This document shows positions 28,304-37,940 of a stretch of 64,000 nucleotides of DNA, piece by piece. This stretch comes from Gordonia rhizosphera NBRC 16068 (GTDB lineage Bacteria > Actinomycetota > Actinomycetes > Mycobacteriales > Mycobacteriaceae): positions 1 to 64,000 of the forward strand of contig NZ_BAHC01000062.1 in NCBI RefSeq assembly GCF_000298195.1, written 5' to 3'. Made by a program: the position numbers and the translations under genes. Within the stretch, counting starts at the first letter, position 1; each line of letters starts with the position of its first letter. A model generated the notes under the pieces. It worked only from the letters and a program-made list of their open reading frames with translations. It did no database searches and was not told where the DNA came from.

Positions 28304-29730
28304 CGCGGTCCCAGCACCCGCGCGCGGTGATCGCCCGACACCTCGGCGTCGAGCTGTTCGACGATGCAGGCGGCGAGCCCGTCGAGACCGTCCCGCGCGA
28401 GATCGACCACGACGTCCACCGCGCCCCGGTCGGCGAGCTCGCGGGCGAGAATCCCCTGCCGACCGGCCATCTGAGCCGCGTGGTCGGTGTCGCGATACAC
28501 GATCACGCTGGCACCTTCGGGCGGCAGCGGTGACAGCCAGGCATCCGATGCGGCGACGACGCGGTCGGCCGGGAACAACGCGAGCGCGGCACCGCCGCCG
28601 CCCTGCCCGAGCAGCACCGACACCGTCCTTGTCGCGGATTCGAGGAGTTCGGCTGTGCAGCAGGAGATCTCACCGGCGATACCGCCGGATTCGGCGGCCG
28701 CCGACAGCTCGGCGCCCGGGGTGTCGATGACGGTGACCAGCGGTAGCCGCAGCCCGGCCGCCAGCGCGATCCCTCGACGACACCGACGCAGATCGGCCGG
28801 CCCGATCAGCCGGCCCGACTCCTGTACGACCCGGTCGTGGCCGACCACCACCACAGGGTGCCGACCGAATCGGGCGAATCCCAACCAGACCGGCCCGTCG
28901 TCGGAGATCGTCACCGTCTCGACCCGGTCCAGTAGTTCACGCAGACCGACCCGGCCCGGCGCCCGGGTGGCCGTCACCGCGTCCCAAGCCGTCGGTGCGC
29001 TTTCCGCGGCCCGACCACCCGGCGTCCACAGGGTCGATCCGGTATCGGGCCGGACATGCAAGAGCGACAGCGTCTTTGCGATGATCGCGGCGAGTTCCGC
29101 CGACGCGACCACGGCGTCGACCAGCCCTTGACGATGTAGATTCTCCGACGTCTGCACTCCGTCGGGCATCGCATCACCGGTGAGCGCCTCGACGACCCGC
29201 GGGCCGAGGAAACCCACCAGCGCACCGGGTTGCGCCCAGGTGATATGCCCCTGCGACCCCCACGACGCGAACACCCCTCCGGTGGTGGGATGACGGAGGT
29301 AGACCAGATACGGAAGTCCGGACGCCTTGTGCCGATTGACCGCCGCGGCGATCGCGGTCATCTGCAGGAACGCGGGTGTGCCCTCCTGCATGCGGGTCCC
29401 GCCCGACGACGGCAGCGCCACCACCGCCAGCCGCTCCGAGGTCGCCCGCTGCAATGCGCCGACGACACGGACACCGGCATCACGCCCGATCGATCCGGCC
29501 AGGAACCGGAAGTCGCTGACCACCAGCGCAACCCGGATGCCGCCGACCATGCCGGCACCGGTGATCACCGATTCGTCGGCACCGGTCCGTTCGGTTGCCC
29601 GTGCCAATTCGGCGGCGTAGTCGGGGTCGAGTCCGGCCCGGTCGGGATCGGTGTCCCAGGACTCCCAACTGCCCTCGTCGACCAGGTCGTCGATCCACTG
29701 ACGCGCCGTGCGGTACTCAGGATCAGCCAC
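28300..29730 (-). CDS. Acyl-CoA carboxylase carboxyltransferase, AccD3-like
   Basis: A 476-residue carboxyltransferase with both beta-like and alpha-like crotonase-fold halves. Visible: ALPSSGGTRMQEGTPAFLQM (acyl-CoA half) and VTVIDTPGAELSAAAESGGIAGEI (biotin half), the oxyanion-hole segments of the family. Most similar in style to AccD3 (Rv0904c), a beta-subunit relative of unknown substrate; no biotin carboxylase gene is adjacent. Start GTG 29730 (VADPEYR) has GGTGGA upstream; GTG 29739 is an alternative. First of three tightly spaced genes (with nudix and nitroreductase). Confidence 0.85.
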   Translation of the reverse strand: MADPEYRTARQWIDDLVDEGSWESWDTDPDRAGLDPDYAAELARATERTGADESVITGAGMVGGIRVALVVSDFRFLAGSIGRDAGVRVVGALQRATSERLAVVALPSSGGTRMQEGTPAFLQMTAIAAAVNRHKASGLPYLVYLRHPTTGGVFASWGSQGHITWAQPGALVGFLGPRVVEALTGDAMPDGVQTSENLHRQGLVDAVVASAELAAIIAKTLSLLHVRPDTGSTLWTPGGRAAESAPTAWDAVTATRAPGRVGLRELLDRVETVTISDDGPVWLGFARFGRHPVVVVGHDRVVQESGRLIGPADLRRCRRGIALAAGLRLPLVTVIDTPGAELSAAAESGGIAGEISCCTAELLESATRTVSVLLGQGGGGAALALFPADRVVAASDAWLSPLPPEGASVIVYRDTDHAAQMAGRQGILARELADRGAVDVVVDLARDGLDGLAACIVEQLDAEVSGDHRARVLGPR

Positions 29731-29830
29731 GCACTCCACCGTAAACCGTGCGTGGCACCCGCTGGTCGATACCGCGAATCACCGTGCAGCGGTCATACTT
29801 CATACCAACACCGGGAGAAAGTAGGTCGAC

Positions 29831-30292
29831 ATGGCCGGTTACACCGTGCAACGGACCCAGACCATCGGGGCGGCACCGGAACGGATCTTCCCGCTCCTCG
29901 TCGATCTCCATGAGTGGCGGCAGTGGTCTCCCTGGGAGGACCTCGATCCCGATCTCCAGCGGGAGTACACGGGCGCCGAGCGCGGTGTCGGCGCGAAATA
30001 TGCGTGGTCGGGAAACCGCAAGGCCGGTAAGGGCACGATGGAGGTCGCCGAGGTCTCCGAGCCCGAAAGGGTCGCGGTGAACGTGACGTTCGAGAAGCCG
30101 ATGAAGTCCTCGAGCACCAGCGTCCTCACGCTCGAACCCCGGGGCGACGCCACCACCGTGACCTGGACGATGACCGGTCCGCATTCGCTGTTGAGCCGCA
30201 TCGCAGGGCCGCTCGGTCTGATGGACAGGTTCATCGGCAAGGACTTCGAGAAGGGCCTGACCACGCTGAAAGCGGTGTGCGAGAAACCCTGA
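29831..30292 (+). CDS. SRPBCC-family protein
   Basis: A 153-residue START-fold protein. Visible: YTVQRTQTIGAAPERIFPLL, LHEWRQWSPWEDLDPD and a C-terminal helix GKDFEKGLTTLKAVCEK, typical of polyketide cyclase/SRPBCC proteins such as YndB-like members. Start ATG 29831 preceded by GGGAGAAAG. Transcribed alone and convergent with the RDD gene 26 bp away. Ligand unknown. Confidence 0.85.
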   Translation: MAGYTVQRTQTIGAAPERIFPLLVDLHEWRQWSPWEDLDPDLQREYTGAERGVGAKYAWSGNRKAGKGTMEVAEVSEPERVAVNVTFEKPMKSSSTSVLTLEPRGDATTVTWTMTGPHSLLSRIAGPLGLMDRFIGKDFEKGLTTLKAVCEKP

Positions 30293-30318
30293 CCGGCCCC
30301 CGGCACCACGGCAGCGAG

Positions 30319-30780
30319 TCAGCGCGAGTACACCACGCGGGTCCCGAGCAGGATGTCCTGGATGGATCGCCGACGCAGGTCGAGGGCGACCCAGAACAAC
30401 CCGATGGCGAAGAAGGTGTAGAGCACCGCCCGGATCAGGGCCACCGCCGGTCGCATCCGCTCACGCTTTCGGCCCTTGACTCGTAACCCCATCACGACAC
30501 ACCCCGCGGTGCGCCCGGAGATCGCCCAGCACGCCGTGTTGTATGCGATGGACACGAGGACGAAGGCGGCCGTGGTGAACACGAGGCCGGGTTTCGGGAT
30601 GTTCAGGTCGGCTCCCCTGATGACCATCTGTGCCAACGCCAGGCCGACGTAGCCGGCACCGAGCATCAGCCAGACCGTGACCAGGTCGACCACAGCCCCG
30701 ATCCCTCGGCTGACGATGCCGGCGGTCTTCTCGCTGTCGTGGATGAGGTGGTGATCGGCGTCCGGGCGACCGTCAGTCAT
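30319..30780 (-). CDS. RDD-family membrane protein
   Basis: A 153-residue small membrane protein with the RDD domain. Visible: SRGIGAVVDLVTVWLML as the first transmembrane helix (Arg-Asp signature), two further helices, and the C-terminal FWVALDLRRRSIQDILLGT with the Arg-Arg-Asp-like ending. Start ATG 30780 overlaps the upstream gene's stop by eight bases. Known: RDD proteins are membrane helix bundles of mostly unknown role, often beside peptidase or stress genes. Here it pairs with the repeat protein 30773-31609 and may anchor it. Confidence 0.86.
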   Translation of the reverse strand: MTDGRPDADHHLIHDSEKTAGIVSRGIGAVVDLVTVWLMLGAGYVGLALAQMVIRGADLNIPKPGLVFTTAAFVLVSIAYNTACWAISGRTAGCVVMGLRVKGRKRERMRPAVALIRAVLYTFFAIGLFWVALDLRRRSIQDILLGTRVVYSR

Positions 30781-31609
30781 GCGTGTCACCGGGCTTCTCC
30801 TCGGAGCGACGGTGCAGGACACGACTGACGAGGTGGGCGACGGCGTCGTCGGCGCGTTCGCCGCTCGAGCGGACGTCGGTCATCACGTCCGCGGTCACCG
30901 ATGTGCTCGCCTCGCGGATGATCTCGGTGAGGTCCACCCCGTCGATCACGTCGTTGGCGATCGCGATCAGATCCACCCGGGCGAGGATCGCGTCGACGTC
31001 GACCCGCTCGACGATGGCACCGATGTCGATCCCTTTGGCGATCTCGTCGAGGTTCACGCTGTCGCGGATCACCGCGTTGATGTCCACCCGCTCACGGATG
31101 ATCGCGTTCAGATCGACGCGGGCCAGGATGGCGTCGATGTCGAGATCGGCGGCTATGGCATCGAGGTCCACGTCGTCACGCACCACGGAGGTGATGTCGA
31201 GGTGGCCCACGATCTCGGTGACGACGCGGGAGATCAGGTCAAAGGCGCTCTCGACAGCCACCGGCCCGACGTCGGTCAACAGCCGCTCCCCTTCCGCGGA
31301 GAGCCGATCGGCACCAGCCCGGGCGAGCGGGCCGACGATGGGCAGTCGCATCACGCGCCTCGCCCCCGCCCGTGCCAGCTGACCGCCTACGACGGCTGCT
31401 TTGCCCACCAGCGCGGCGGCCCCGACGGCCAGCGCCACCTCGCGCGGCACCGGACCGCCGAACACGTCACCGCTGAGCAGCGGCGCGTCACCGTCACCAG
31501 GCGAAGGAACCATCTCCCCACTCCGCTGCTCCGGGATCATCTCTGCGCTCCGCGGACCCGGGGTCGTTTCCCCACTCCGCGGCGCAGCGACGCCACTGTC
31601 ATCGTCCAC
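30773..31609 (-). CDS. Repeat protein with tandem V-D-[LIV]-x-A-I units
   Basis: A 278-residue protein of no recognised family. Order: an acidic N-terminus with three short repeats around RSGE/RSAE (residues 10-35), a hydrophobic stretch VALAVGAAALVGKAAVV (57-74), a linker, then residues ~137-231 made of about nine units of 9-10 residues such as VDLDAIAAD, LDIDAILAR, VDLNAIIRER and VDVDAILAR, ending with a charged tail. The strict period suggests a solenoid or amphipathic helical ladder. Its stop overlaps the RDD gene start by eight bases, so both are translated together. Function unknown. Confidence 0.75.
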   Translation of the reverse strand: MDDDSGVAAPRSGETTPGPRSAEMIPEQRSGEMVPSPGDGDAPLLSGDVFGGPVPREVALAVGAAALVGKAAVVGGQLARAGARRVMRLPIVGPLARAGADRLSAEGERLLTDVGPVAVESAFDLISRVVTEIVGHLDITSVVRDDVDLDAIAADLDIDAILARVDLNAIIRERVDINAVIRDSVNLDEIAKGIDIGAIVERVDVDAILARVDLIAIANDVIDGVDLTEIIREASTSVTADVMTDVRSSGERADDAVAHLVSRVLHRRSEEKPGDTHD

Positions 31610-31698
31610 GGTTGAATACTAGTTCTCCGTTGAGGTCTCGCGTCGGTTCCGGGCACACGTATCCGCCGACACCGTGATGGTCGCTACCAAAGAGCGCA

Positions 31699-31733
31699 GC
31701 AGCCCGCCGCGACACGAGGTCGCGACGGGCTGC
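31699..31733 (-). terminator. Hairpin terminator after sucD
   Basis: A 15-bp stem with one mismatch (31699-31713 with 31719-31733, arm GCAGCCCG-CGCGAC) and 5-base loop, 26 bases downstream of the sucD stop. No T-tract. Confidence 0.75.
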
Positions 31734-31758
31734 CATGCCTGAAGGGATCGAAACCCGA

Positions 31759-32649
31759 TCAGAGGCTGTTGTACAGCTCCCGGGCCAGTTTGGCGGTCTC
31801 GCTCGGCGTCTTGCCGACCTTCACGCCGGCGGCTTCGAGCGCTTCCTTCTTGGCCTGCGCGGTGCCCGAGCTGCCGGACACGATCGCGCCTGCGTGACCC
31901 ATCGTCTTGCCTTCCGGCGCAGTGAATCCCGCGACGTAGCCGACGACCGGCTTGGAGACGTTGGCCTTGATGTAGTCGGCCGCACGCTCCTCGGCGTCAC
32001 CACCGATCTCACCGATCATCACGATCAGCTTGGTGTCGGGGTCCTTCTCGAACGCCTCGATGGCGTCGATGTGGGTGGTGCCGATGACCGGGTCGCCACC
32101 GATGCCGATCGCGGTCGAGAAGCCGAGATCGCGCAGTTCGTACATCATCTGGTAGGTCAGGGTGCCCGACTTCGACACCAGACCGATCGGGCCGCTGCCG
32201 GAGATGTTGGCGGGGGTGATGCCGGCCAGCGCCTCGCCCGGCGTGATGATGCCGGGGCAGTTCGGTCCGATGATGCGGGTCTTCTCGCCCTTGGACTGGT
32301 TGTAGGCCCACGCATAGGCGGTGTCCTGCACCGGGATTCCCTCGGTGATGACCACCAGCAAACCGATCTCGGCGTCGATGGCCTCGATGATCGCGTCCTT
32401 GGCGAACTTCGGCGGGACAAATGCGATCGACACGTCGGCGCCGGTCTCCTTGATGGCCTCGGCCACCGTGCCGAACACCGGCAGTTCGACGCCACCCTCG
32501 TGGGTGACCGTGGTGCCGGCCTTGCGGGCGTTGACGCCACCGACGATGTTGGTACCGGCCTTGAGCATCAGTGCGGTGTGCTTGGTGCCCTCACCGCCGG
32601 TGATGCCCTGGACGATGACCTTGTTGTCCTTGTTCAGAAAGATCGACAT
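31759..32649 (-). CDS. sucD: Succinyl-CoA synthetase alpha subunit
   Basis: SucD binds CoA and carries the phosphohistidine in succinyl-CoA + ADP/GDP + Pi to succinate + ATP/GTP. Visible: N-terminal CoA-binding Rossmann segment with [26 protein letters not shown], and the active-site [17 protein letters not shown]. 296 residues, normal length. It starts 13 bp after sucC and is followed by a hairpin terminator. TCA-cycle operon sucCD as in M. tuberculosis Rv0951-Rv0952. Confidence 0.97.
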   Translation of the reverse strand: MSIFLNKDNKVIVQGITGGEGTKHTALMLKAGTNIVGGVNARKAGTTVTHEGGVELPVFGTVAEAIKETGADVSIAFVPPKFAKDAIIEAIDAEIGLLVVITEGIPVQDTAYAWAYNQSKGEKTRIIGPNCPGIITPGEALAGITPANISGSGPIGLVSKSGTLTYQMMYELRDLGFSTAIGIGGDPVIGTTHIDAIEAFEKDPDTKLIVMIGEIGGDAEERAADYIKANVSKPVVGYVAGFTAPEGKTMGHAGAIVSGSSGTAQAKKEALEAAGVKVGKTPSETAKLARELYNSL

Positions 32650-32662
32650 TGCTCTGGCTCCC

Positions 32663-33826
32663 TTACTTGCTCGCCAATTCGGCAGCCTTGTCGGCGCCGG
32701 AGTCCATGGTCTCGGCGAGCGTCACCAGCGGGTGATTCGCATCGGCCAGAATCTTGCGGCCCACGTCGACCTTGTTGCCGTCGAGACGGACGACCAGCGG
32801 CTTGTTGGCCTCGTCGCCCAGCTTCTCCAGCGCTCCGACGATGCCGTTGGCCACCGCGTCGCAGGAGGTGATGCCGCCGAACACGTTGACGAACACCGAC
32901 TTGACCTGCTCGTCGTTGAGGATGACGTCGAGACCCGCGGCCATCACCTCGGCCGAGGCGCCGCCGCCGATGTCGAGGAAGTTGGCCGGCTTGACCCCGT
33001 CATGGCTCTCGCCCGCGTAGGCGACGACGTCGAGGGTCGACATGACCAGGCCGGCGCCATTGCCGATGATGCCGACCTGACCGTCGAGCTTGACGTAGTT
33101 GAGGTCGTGCTCCTTGGCCTTGAGCTCGAGCGGATCGGTGGCGTCGCGGTCCTCGAACTCCTCGTGGCCCGGCTGACGGAAGTCGGCGTTCGCATCGAGC
33201 GACACCTTGCCGTCGAGAGCCAGGATCTGATCGTCCGGTGTGCGCACCAGCGGGTTGACCTCGACGAGGAGCGCATCCTCGGCGACGAAGACCTCCCACA
33301 GCTTGGCGATGGTGACCGCAGCGGCGTCGAGCACCTCGGCGGGCAGGTGACCCTGCTCGGCGATCGAGCGCGCGGTCGCGAGATCGACACCCTTCACCGC
33401 GTCGACCGGAACCTTGGCGAGGCGCTCGGGCTTGGTGGCGGCGACCTCTTCGATCTCCATGCCACCCTCCACCGAGCACATTGCCAGGTAGGTCCGGTTG
33501 GCGCGATCGAGGAGGAAGGAGATGTAGTACTCCTCGGCGATATCGCTGGCCTCGGCGACCAGCAACTTCTTGACGATGTGCCCCTTGATGTCGAGGCCCA
33601 AGATGTTCTCGGCGTGCGACTGTGCGTCATCAGGGGTGGCGGCGTACTTCACGCCGCCGGCCTTGCCACGTCCACCGGTCTTGACCTGAGCCTTGATCAT
33701 CACGGGTTTGCCGATTTCCTCGGCAATCGCCCGCGCATCGGCGGCATCGTCGGTCACACGCCCGGGTGTGGTGGGAACCCCATGCTTGGCGAACAGTTCC
33801 TTCGCCTGGTATTCGAAGAGATCCAT
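32663..33826 (-). CDS. sucC: Succinyl-CoA synthetase beta subunit
   Basis: SucC is the ATP-grasp subunit of succinyl-CoA synthetase. Visible: [39 protein letters not shown] (ATP binding), [20 protein letters not shown] (magnesium site), and [17 protein letters not shown] with FLDIGGGA for succinate. 387 residues. First gene of sucCD; upstream is a 431-bp region shared with the divergent M23 peptidase gene, with a CRP-type site 288 bp from the sucC start. Confidence 0.97.
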   Translation of the reverse strand: MDLFEYQAKELFAKHGVPTTPGRVTDDAADARAIAEEIGKPVMIKAQVKTGGRGKAGGVKYAATPDDAQSHAENILGLDIKGHIVKKLLVAEASDIAEEYYISFLLDRANRTYLAMCSVEGGMEIEEVAATKPERLAKVPVDAVKGVDLATARSIAEQGHLPAEVLDAAAVTIAKLWEVFVAEDALLVEVNPLVRTPDDQILALDGKVSLDANADFRQPGHEEFEDRDATDPLELKAKEHDLNYVKLDGQVGIIGNGAGLVMSTLDVVAYAGESHDGVKPANFLDIGGGASAEVMAAGLDVILNDEQVKSVFVNVFGGITSCDAVANGIVGALEKLGDEANKPLVVRLDGNKVDVGRKILADANHPLVTLAETMDSGADKAAELASK

Positions 33827-34257
33827 TCAGCTCACCATCTCGTAGGTTTGCCCGCGCGGAGGGATGATCACCGCAGGGTGTGTAACGCGGGCCATATCGG
33901 ACTCTAAACCTGCCACGAAAACACTTGGTCAGCGCACCCTCCGCTTGTGCGACAGATCACTCGCTCGGGTGGCGTCGCCGAACCCTTCGACCCGCCCGGC
34001 AGCAGCCGATCGGGACATGGTGTGATGGGTCGTCGACGACGCGGACCCGCGCCGCCGAATGCTTCGACATAGTGGATTTTCGATCCGCGACAACGACCTA
34101 CCGTACACGCTTCTGTGATCGAACTCACAAAAGGCCAGGTTTTCGGGTCAGATCGTTGGACTTGCCGCAATCATTTCGTTACCGTCGGCTATCAGCAGGT
34201 CACAGAAGTATTACGGACACGGCAGTCGCGGTAGTCCAATTGAGCACAAGGGATGAG
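33827..34257. other. Divergent regulatory region sucC / M23 peptidase
   Basis: This 431-base gap holds no credible gene. It contains a perfect CRP-type palindrome at 34114-34129, and nearer the M23 start GTTACCG (34178) and GTCACAG (34199) spaced 21 bp, which might be an MtrA-type site. I looked for a ydaO/c-di-AMP riboswitch, often placed before cell-wall hydrolases in actinobacteria, and did not find its conserved segments. Confidence 0.6.
34114..34129. promoter_or_regulatory. CRP/GlxR-type binding site
   Basis: TGTGATCGAACTCACA is a perfect match to TGTGA-N6-TCACA, the consensus of mycobacterial CRP and corynebacterial GlxR. It is 129 bp upstream of the M23 peptidase start and 288 bp upstream of sucC on the other side. 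cAMP-dependent control of one or both genes is inferred. Confidence 0.75.
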
Positions 34258-35340
34258 GTGGGGGACTTGACGGGACGTGGTGACACGACCGCCTCGGTCA
34301 CGGCCACCGGGCGACGTTCTGCCCGTTTCGACGACGACCACTCCGCGATGGAAGTGACGACGATCATCCCGATCGACTCGAGCGCCGACGACCAGATCGC
34401 GTGGGATTCGACCACCTGGGATCGCTACTATCGCCCGACCCGCTCGGAGATCACCCAGGACATCGTCCTGCCCGAGAGCGAGTTCGACGACTTCGAGTTC
34501 GACGAGGACTTCGTCCTCGACAGCACCGCCGACGACGCCGTACACACCCTCGACGAGGCGGACGACGCGCCCGCAGACACGGCCGACAAGCCGTTCCGCA
34601 CCCGCCCGGGCACCGCCGGAGCCCGCAGCCGCGGCAAGCACCGCATCAGCGCGCCGCCCACCGCCCTCAAGGGTGGCCGCGCGGCCCTGATCGCGATGGC
34701 CGCCGGAGCGGCAGTCGCCGCGGTCGCCCAGGTCGGGGCGACCGACAATGCGCCGACTCCCACGAACGCCGCCAACATCGACACACCGGCGGCCACGCCG
34801 GACCTGGGCCCCGGCGTCGTCGCCGGTTCGCCTGCGAAGGACATGAGCACCTTCACCGACCAGCTCGCGGTCGGCAAGGACCTGGCAGCCGCCGAGGCCG
34901 CCCGCGAGAACCTGCTGCGTCGCCCGCTCTTCACGTCGCCCATCCCGGTGGGCCAGTACCAGTTCACGTCGACGTTCGCGATGCGCTGGGGCAGCTTCCA
35001 CGGCGGCATCGACATGGCTGCTCCGCTCGGCACCCCGATCCACGCCGCCACCGATGGCGTCGTCATCGAGGCCGGCCCGGCCTCCGGTTACGGCAACTGG
35101 GTACAGATCCGCGCCGACGACGGCACCGTGACGATGTACGGCCACATGGCCTCGTCGGGCGTCCTCGTGCAGAAGGGCCAGCACGTCACCGCCGGCGACG
35201 TCATCGCACTCGTGGGCAACCAGGGCTTCTCCACCGGACCGCACCTGCATTTCGAGGTGTGGAAGGGCGGGACGACGAAGATCGATCCCGCGCCCTGGCT
35301 CGCCGCGCACGGCGTGCGCTTGTCGGGCTACACGGGCTAG
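34258..35340 (+). CDS. M23 (LytM-type) metallopeptidase, membrane-anchored
   Basis: A ~360-residue cell-wall hydrolase homologue (Rv0950c-like). Order from the chosen start: acidic Asp-rich cytosolic segment (~1-130), hydrophobic anchor ALIAMAAGAAVAAVAQVGA (~140-160), linker, then the M23 domain with HGGIDMAAPLGTPIHAATDG, GYGNWV and HLHFEVW, which hold the zinc ligands (first His, Asp, last His). Start is GTG 34258 (after AAGGGA) or TTG 34267 (after GAGGTGGGGG). Known: M23 enzymes cut peptidoglycan cross-links, and in Corynebacterium a related gene is under MtrA control. No typical cleavable signal peptide is seen. Confidence 0.88.
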   Translation: MGDLTGRGDTTASVTATGRRSARFDDDHSAMEVTTIIPIDSSADDQIAWDSTTWDRYYRPTRSEITQDIVLPESEFDDFEFDEDFVLDSTADDAVHTLDEADDAPADTADKPFRTRPGTAGARSRGKHRISAPPTALKGGRAALIAMAAGAAVAAVAQVGATDNAPTPTNAANIDTPAATPDLGPGVVAGSPAKDMSTFTDQLAVGKDLAAAEAARENLLRRPLFTSPIPVGQYQFTSTFAMRWGSFHGGIDMAAPLGTPIHAATDGVVIEAGPASGYGNWVQIRADDGTVTMYGHMASSGVLVQKGQHVTAGDVIALVGNQGFSTGPHLHFEVWKGGTTKIDPAPWLAAHGVRLSGYTG

Positions 35341-35357
35341 CCGGTTTTCAAGGGCGG

Positions 35358-35378
35358 CACCGGAGGGTTCCCTCGGTG
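35358..35378. terminator. Hairpin between convergent M23 and uvrD1 genes
   Basis: CACCG(g)AGGG pairs with CCCTCGGTG around a very short loop, with one bulged G. It sits 18 bases after the M23 stop and about 50 bases after the uvrD1 stop on the other strand, so it could serve both. Confidence 0.5.
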
Positions 35379-35413
35379 GAATTCTGGGTTCTCTCGGCAG
35401 TCTTGAGGCCCGC
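35372..35413. repeat. Degenerate pair of the 21-bp repeat family
   Basis: Two consecutive 21-bp units start at 35372 and 35393 with TCGGTGGAATTCTGGGTT and TCGGCAGTC, in the orientation of cluster B. They resemble the 6548-6694 units but are more decayed, and overlap the hairpin between M23 and uvrD1. Confidence 0.5.
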
Positions 35414-35426
35414 GCTCGACGATGGG

Positions 35427-37940
35427 CTACAGCTTCTCCCCCGGGAGGCCCCCTGCGGTCAGCAGGGTCACCCGGCCGACGTTGCCGCCGAAGTCGAAGA
35501 CGATCCGCTCGGTCACACCGCTACCCTCCTTGGCCACCGCCTTGCCCATGCCGTACTTCGGGTGGTTGATGCGGTCCCCGACCTGGTAGTCGACCTGCTT
35601 GTTGCGACCCCGGGCGGGGTCGGACGAGTAGGCCGACCGACCCCGGCGATCACCGCCGAAGCCGGAGTCTCCGCGCCCGAACACGCCACCGCCCGAGCCG
35701 AGGTGGCGACTCGGTGAGCGCCGCGGTTCGGTCCGCCGCCAGTCCATGAGGTGCTGCGGAATCTCTTGTAGGAAACGGGATTCCGGGTTCGAGACCGGTT
35801 GACCCCAGGATGCTCGGGTGATCGAGCGGGTCAGGTAGAGGCGTTGTTTGGCGCGGGTGATCCCGACATAGGCCAGCCGGCGTTCCTCACTGAGTTCGGC
35901 AGGGTCGCCCAGCGCCCGCAGGTGCGGGAAATGTCCGTCCTCCCAGCCGGTGACGAACACGACAGGGAACTCAAGGCCCTTCGCCGTGTGCAGGGTCATC
36001 AGCGTGACCACGCCGTCGCCTTCGTCGGGAACCTGATCGGCGTCGGCGACCAGTGACACCTTCTCCAGGAATGCGGCCAGCGAACCCGGTTCGGGCAGAC
36101 CCTCGTCGTCACCGACGGCGTCCGGGTCGTCGAGGTCCTCGATCTCGTCTGCGGCCGCCCCGGCGGCATCGGCGCTGAACTCCCGGGCCACCGCCACGAG
36201 TTCGTTGATGTTGTCGAGCCGGGCTCCGTCCTGTGGGTCGCGCGATCCCTCCAGTTCGGCGCGGTACCCGGTGCGTTCGACGATCGCGTCGACGAGCTCC
36301 CCGATGTCGGCACCCTCCTCGCCGGCGTCGATGACCGCCACATCCTCGCCCGCGTCGCCGACGGCCCCGAAGGTCGCCAGGAAGTCGTTGCGCAGTCCCT
36401 CGATGAGCTCGACGAATCCGCCGATCTGTTTGACCGCACGCGTGTTCAGCAGCGCCACCTTGCCCTCGGCCGCGTCGAGGAGCGCCTGATAGAAGCCGAT
36501 CCCGCGGTTCTCCGCGTGCACCGCCACGCACGCCTCGGCGCGGTCGCCGATCCCGCGGCGCGGCGTGTTGAGGATGCGCCGCAGGCTCACAGAATCGTCG
36601 GGGTTGGCCACCACCCGCAGGTAGGCGACGATGTCGCGCACCTCCTTGCGCTCGTAGAACTTCGTCCCACCGACCACCTTGTACGGGATGCCGTGGCGGA
36701 CGAACACCTCCTCGAGGGCACGCGACCCGGTGTTGGTGCGGTAGAACACCGCGATGTCGGAGTAGGTCTGGCTCGAAGATCCCCCGATCGAGTAGTCGGT
36801 GAGCTCCTCGATCTCCTTGGCGATGAACACCGACTCGTCGCGGTCGGAGTCGGCCACGTACCCGACGATGAGTTCGCCATCCCCGGAATCGGTCCACAGT
36901 CGCTTCTCGCGGCGTTTCTCGTTGCGGGCGATGACCGCGTTGGCGGCCGACAGGATCGTCTGCGTGGAGCGGTAATTCTGCTCGAGCAGGATCGTCTCCG
37001 CGTTCGGGAAGTCGCGTTCGAACTCCTCGATGTTGCGGATCGTCGCCCCGCGGAACGCGTAGATCGATTGATCGGCGTCGCCGACGACGCACAGTTCCGA
37101 CGGCGGCACCGCGGCCTCGTCGTCGGCGACATCGCCGACGAGCTCGCGGATGAACATGTACTGCGCGTGGTTGGTGTCCTGATACTCGTCGACCATGACG
37201 TGGCGGAACCGACGCCGGTAGTACTCGGCGATGTCGGGATGATTTTGAAGCAGTGCGACGGTCTCGCCGATGAGGTCGTCGAAGTCGAACGCGTTCGCCG
37301 CCCGCAACCGCCGCTGGTACTCGGCGTAGATCTGCGCGACGACGAGCACGGACGGTTCACCGTCGGCGGCGGTGGCGAGGGCTCGCTCGGGGTCGATCAG
37401 CTCGTTCTTCAGATTGGAGATCTGCACCGCGACACCGCGCGGACTGAATTTCTTCGGGTCGAGCTCCATGTCGCGCACGATCATGCCCAGCAGACGCTTC
37501 GAGTCATCGGAGTCGTAGATCGAGAAGTTCGAGTTCATCGACTCCAGCAACGCCGACTGGGCCCGCAGGATGCGCACACAGGTCGAGTGGAACGTCGACA
37601 CCCACATGTAGGCGGCGCGCGGACCGACGAGGTCGATGACCCGCTCGCGCATCTCGGAGGCCGCCTTGTTGGTGAACGTGATCGCGAGGATCTGTCCGGG
37701 CGTCGTGCCCCGCGCCGCGAGCAGGTAGGCGATCCGCCGCGTCAGGACAGCGGTCTTGCCCGATCCCGCCCCGGCGACGATGAGCAACGGCGAACCGGCA
37801 TGCAGCACTGCCGCCCGCTGCTGCGGGTTGAGTCCCTCGAGGAGTCGCGCGACCCGCTCGTCGGCGTGTGTGCCGGCGTCTGCGGGCGCACGGGAAGGTC
37901 GTGGGGAGGAATGGGCCGGCGCGCTGGTGGAGCTTGTCAT
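35427..37940 (-). CDS. uvrD1: ATP-dependent DNA helicase UvrD1/PcrA
   Basis: An SF1A helicase that acts in nucleotide excision repair and recombination. Visible: LNPQQRAAV Q-motif, Walker A AGAGSGKT (residues 56-63), VDEYQDTN (motif II), GDADQSIYAFRGA (motif III), QNYRSTQTIL (IV), TLHTAKGLEFPVVF (V) and VGITRAKQRLYL (VI). The C-terminus QVGDRINHPKYGMGKAV is the Tudor-like domain that contacts RNA polymerase in mycobacterial UvrD1. 837 residues, longer than mycobacterial UvrD1 because of N-terminal and linker extensions. Synteny (Rv0949) supports UvrD1 rather than UvrD2. Confidence 0.95.
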   Translation of the reverse strand: MTSSTSAPAHSSPRPSRAPADAGTHADERVARLLEGLNPQQRAAVLHAGSPLLIVAGAGSGKTAVLTRRIAYLLAARGTTPGQILAITFTNKAASEMRERVIDLVGPRAAYMWVSTFHSTCVRILRAQSALLESMNSNFSIYDSDDSKRLLGMIVRDMELDPKKFSPRGVAVQISNLKNELIDPERALATAADGEPSVLVVAQIYAEYQRRLRAANAFDFDDLIGETVALLQNHPDIAEYYRRRFRHVMVDEYQDTNHAQYMFIRELVGDVADDEAAVPPSELCVVGDADQSIYAFRGATIRNIEEFERDFPNAETILLEQNYRSTQTILSAANAVIARNEKRREKRLWTDSGDGELIVGYVADSDRDESVFIAKEIEELTDYSIGGSSSQTYSDIAVFYRTNTGSRALEEVFVRHGIPYKVVGGTKFYERKEVRDIVAYLRVVANPDDSVSLRRILNTPRRGIGDRAEACVAVHAENRGIGFYQALLDAAEGKVALLNTRAVKQIGGFVELIEGLRNDFLATFGAVGDAGEDVAVIDAGEEGADIGELVDAIVERTGYRAELEGSRDPQDGARLDNINELVAVAREFSADAAGAAADEIEDLDDPDAVGDDEGLPEPGSLAAFLEKVSLVADADQVPDEGDGVVTLMTLHTAKGLEFPVVFVTGWEDGHFPHLRALGDPAELSEERRLAYVGITRAKQRLYLTRSITRASWGQPVSNPESRFLQEIPQHLMDWRRTEPRRSPSRHLGSGGGVFGRGDSGFGGDRRGRSAYSSDPARGRNKQVDYQVGDRINHPKYGMGKAVAKEGSGVTERIVFDFGGNVGRVTLLTAGGLPGEKL

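Noticed and set aside
33827..34257. A c-di-AMP (ydaO) riboswitch before the M23 peptidase
   Set aside because: Such elements often precede cell-wall hydrolase genes in actinobacteria, but the conserved sequence blocks are not visible here.
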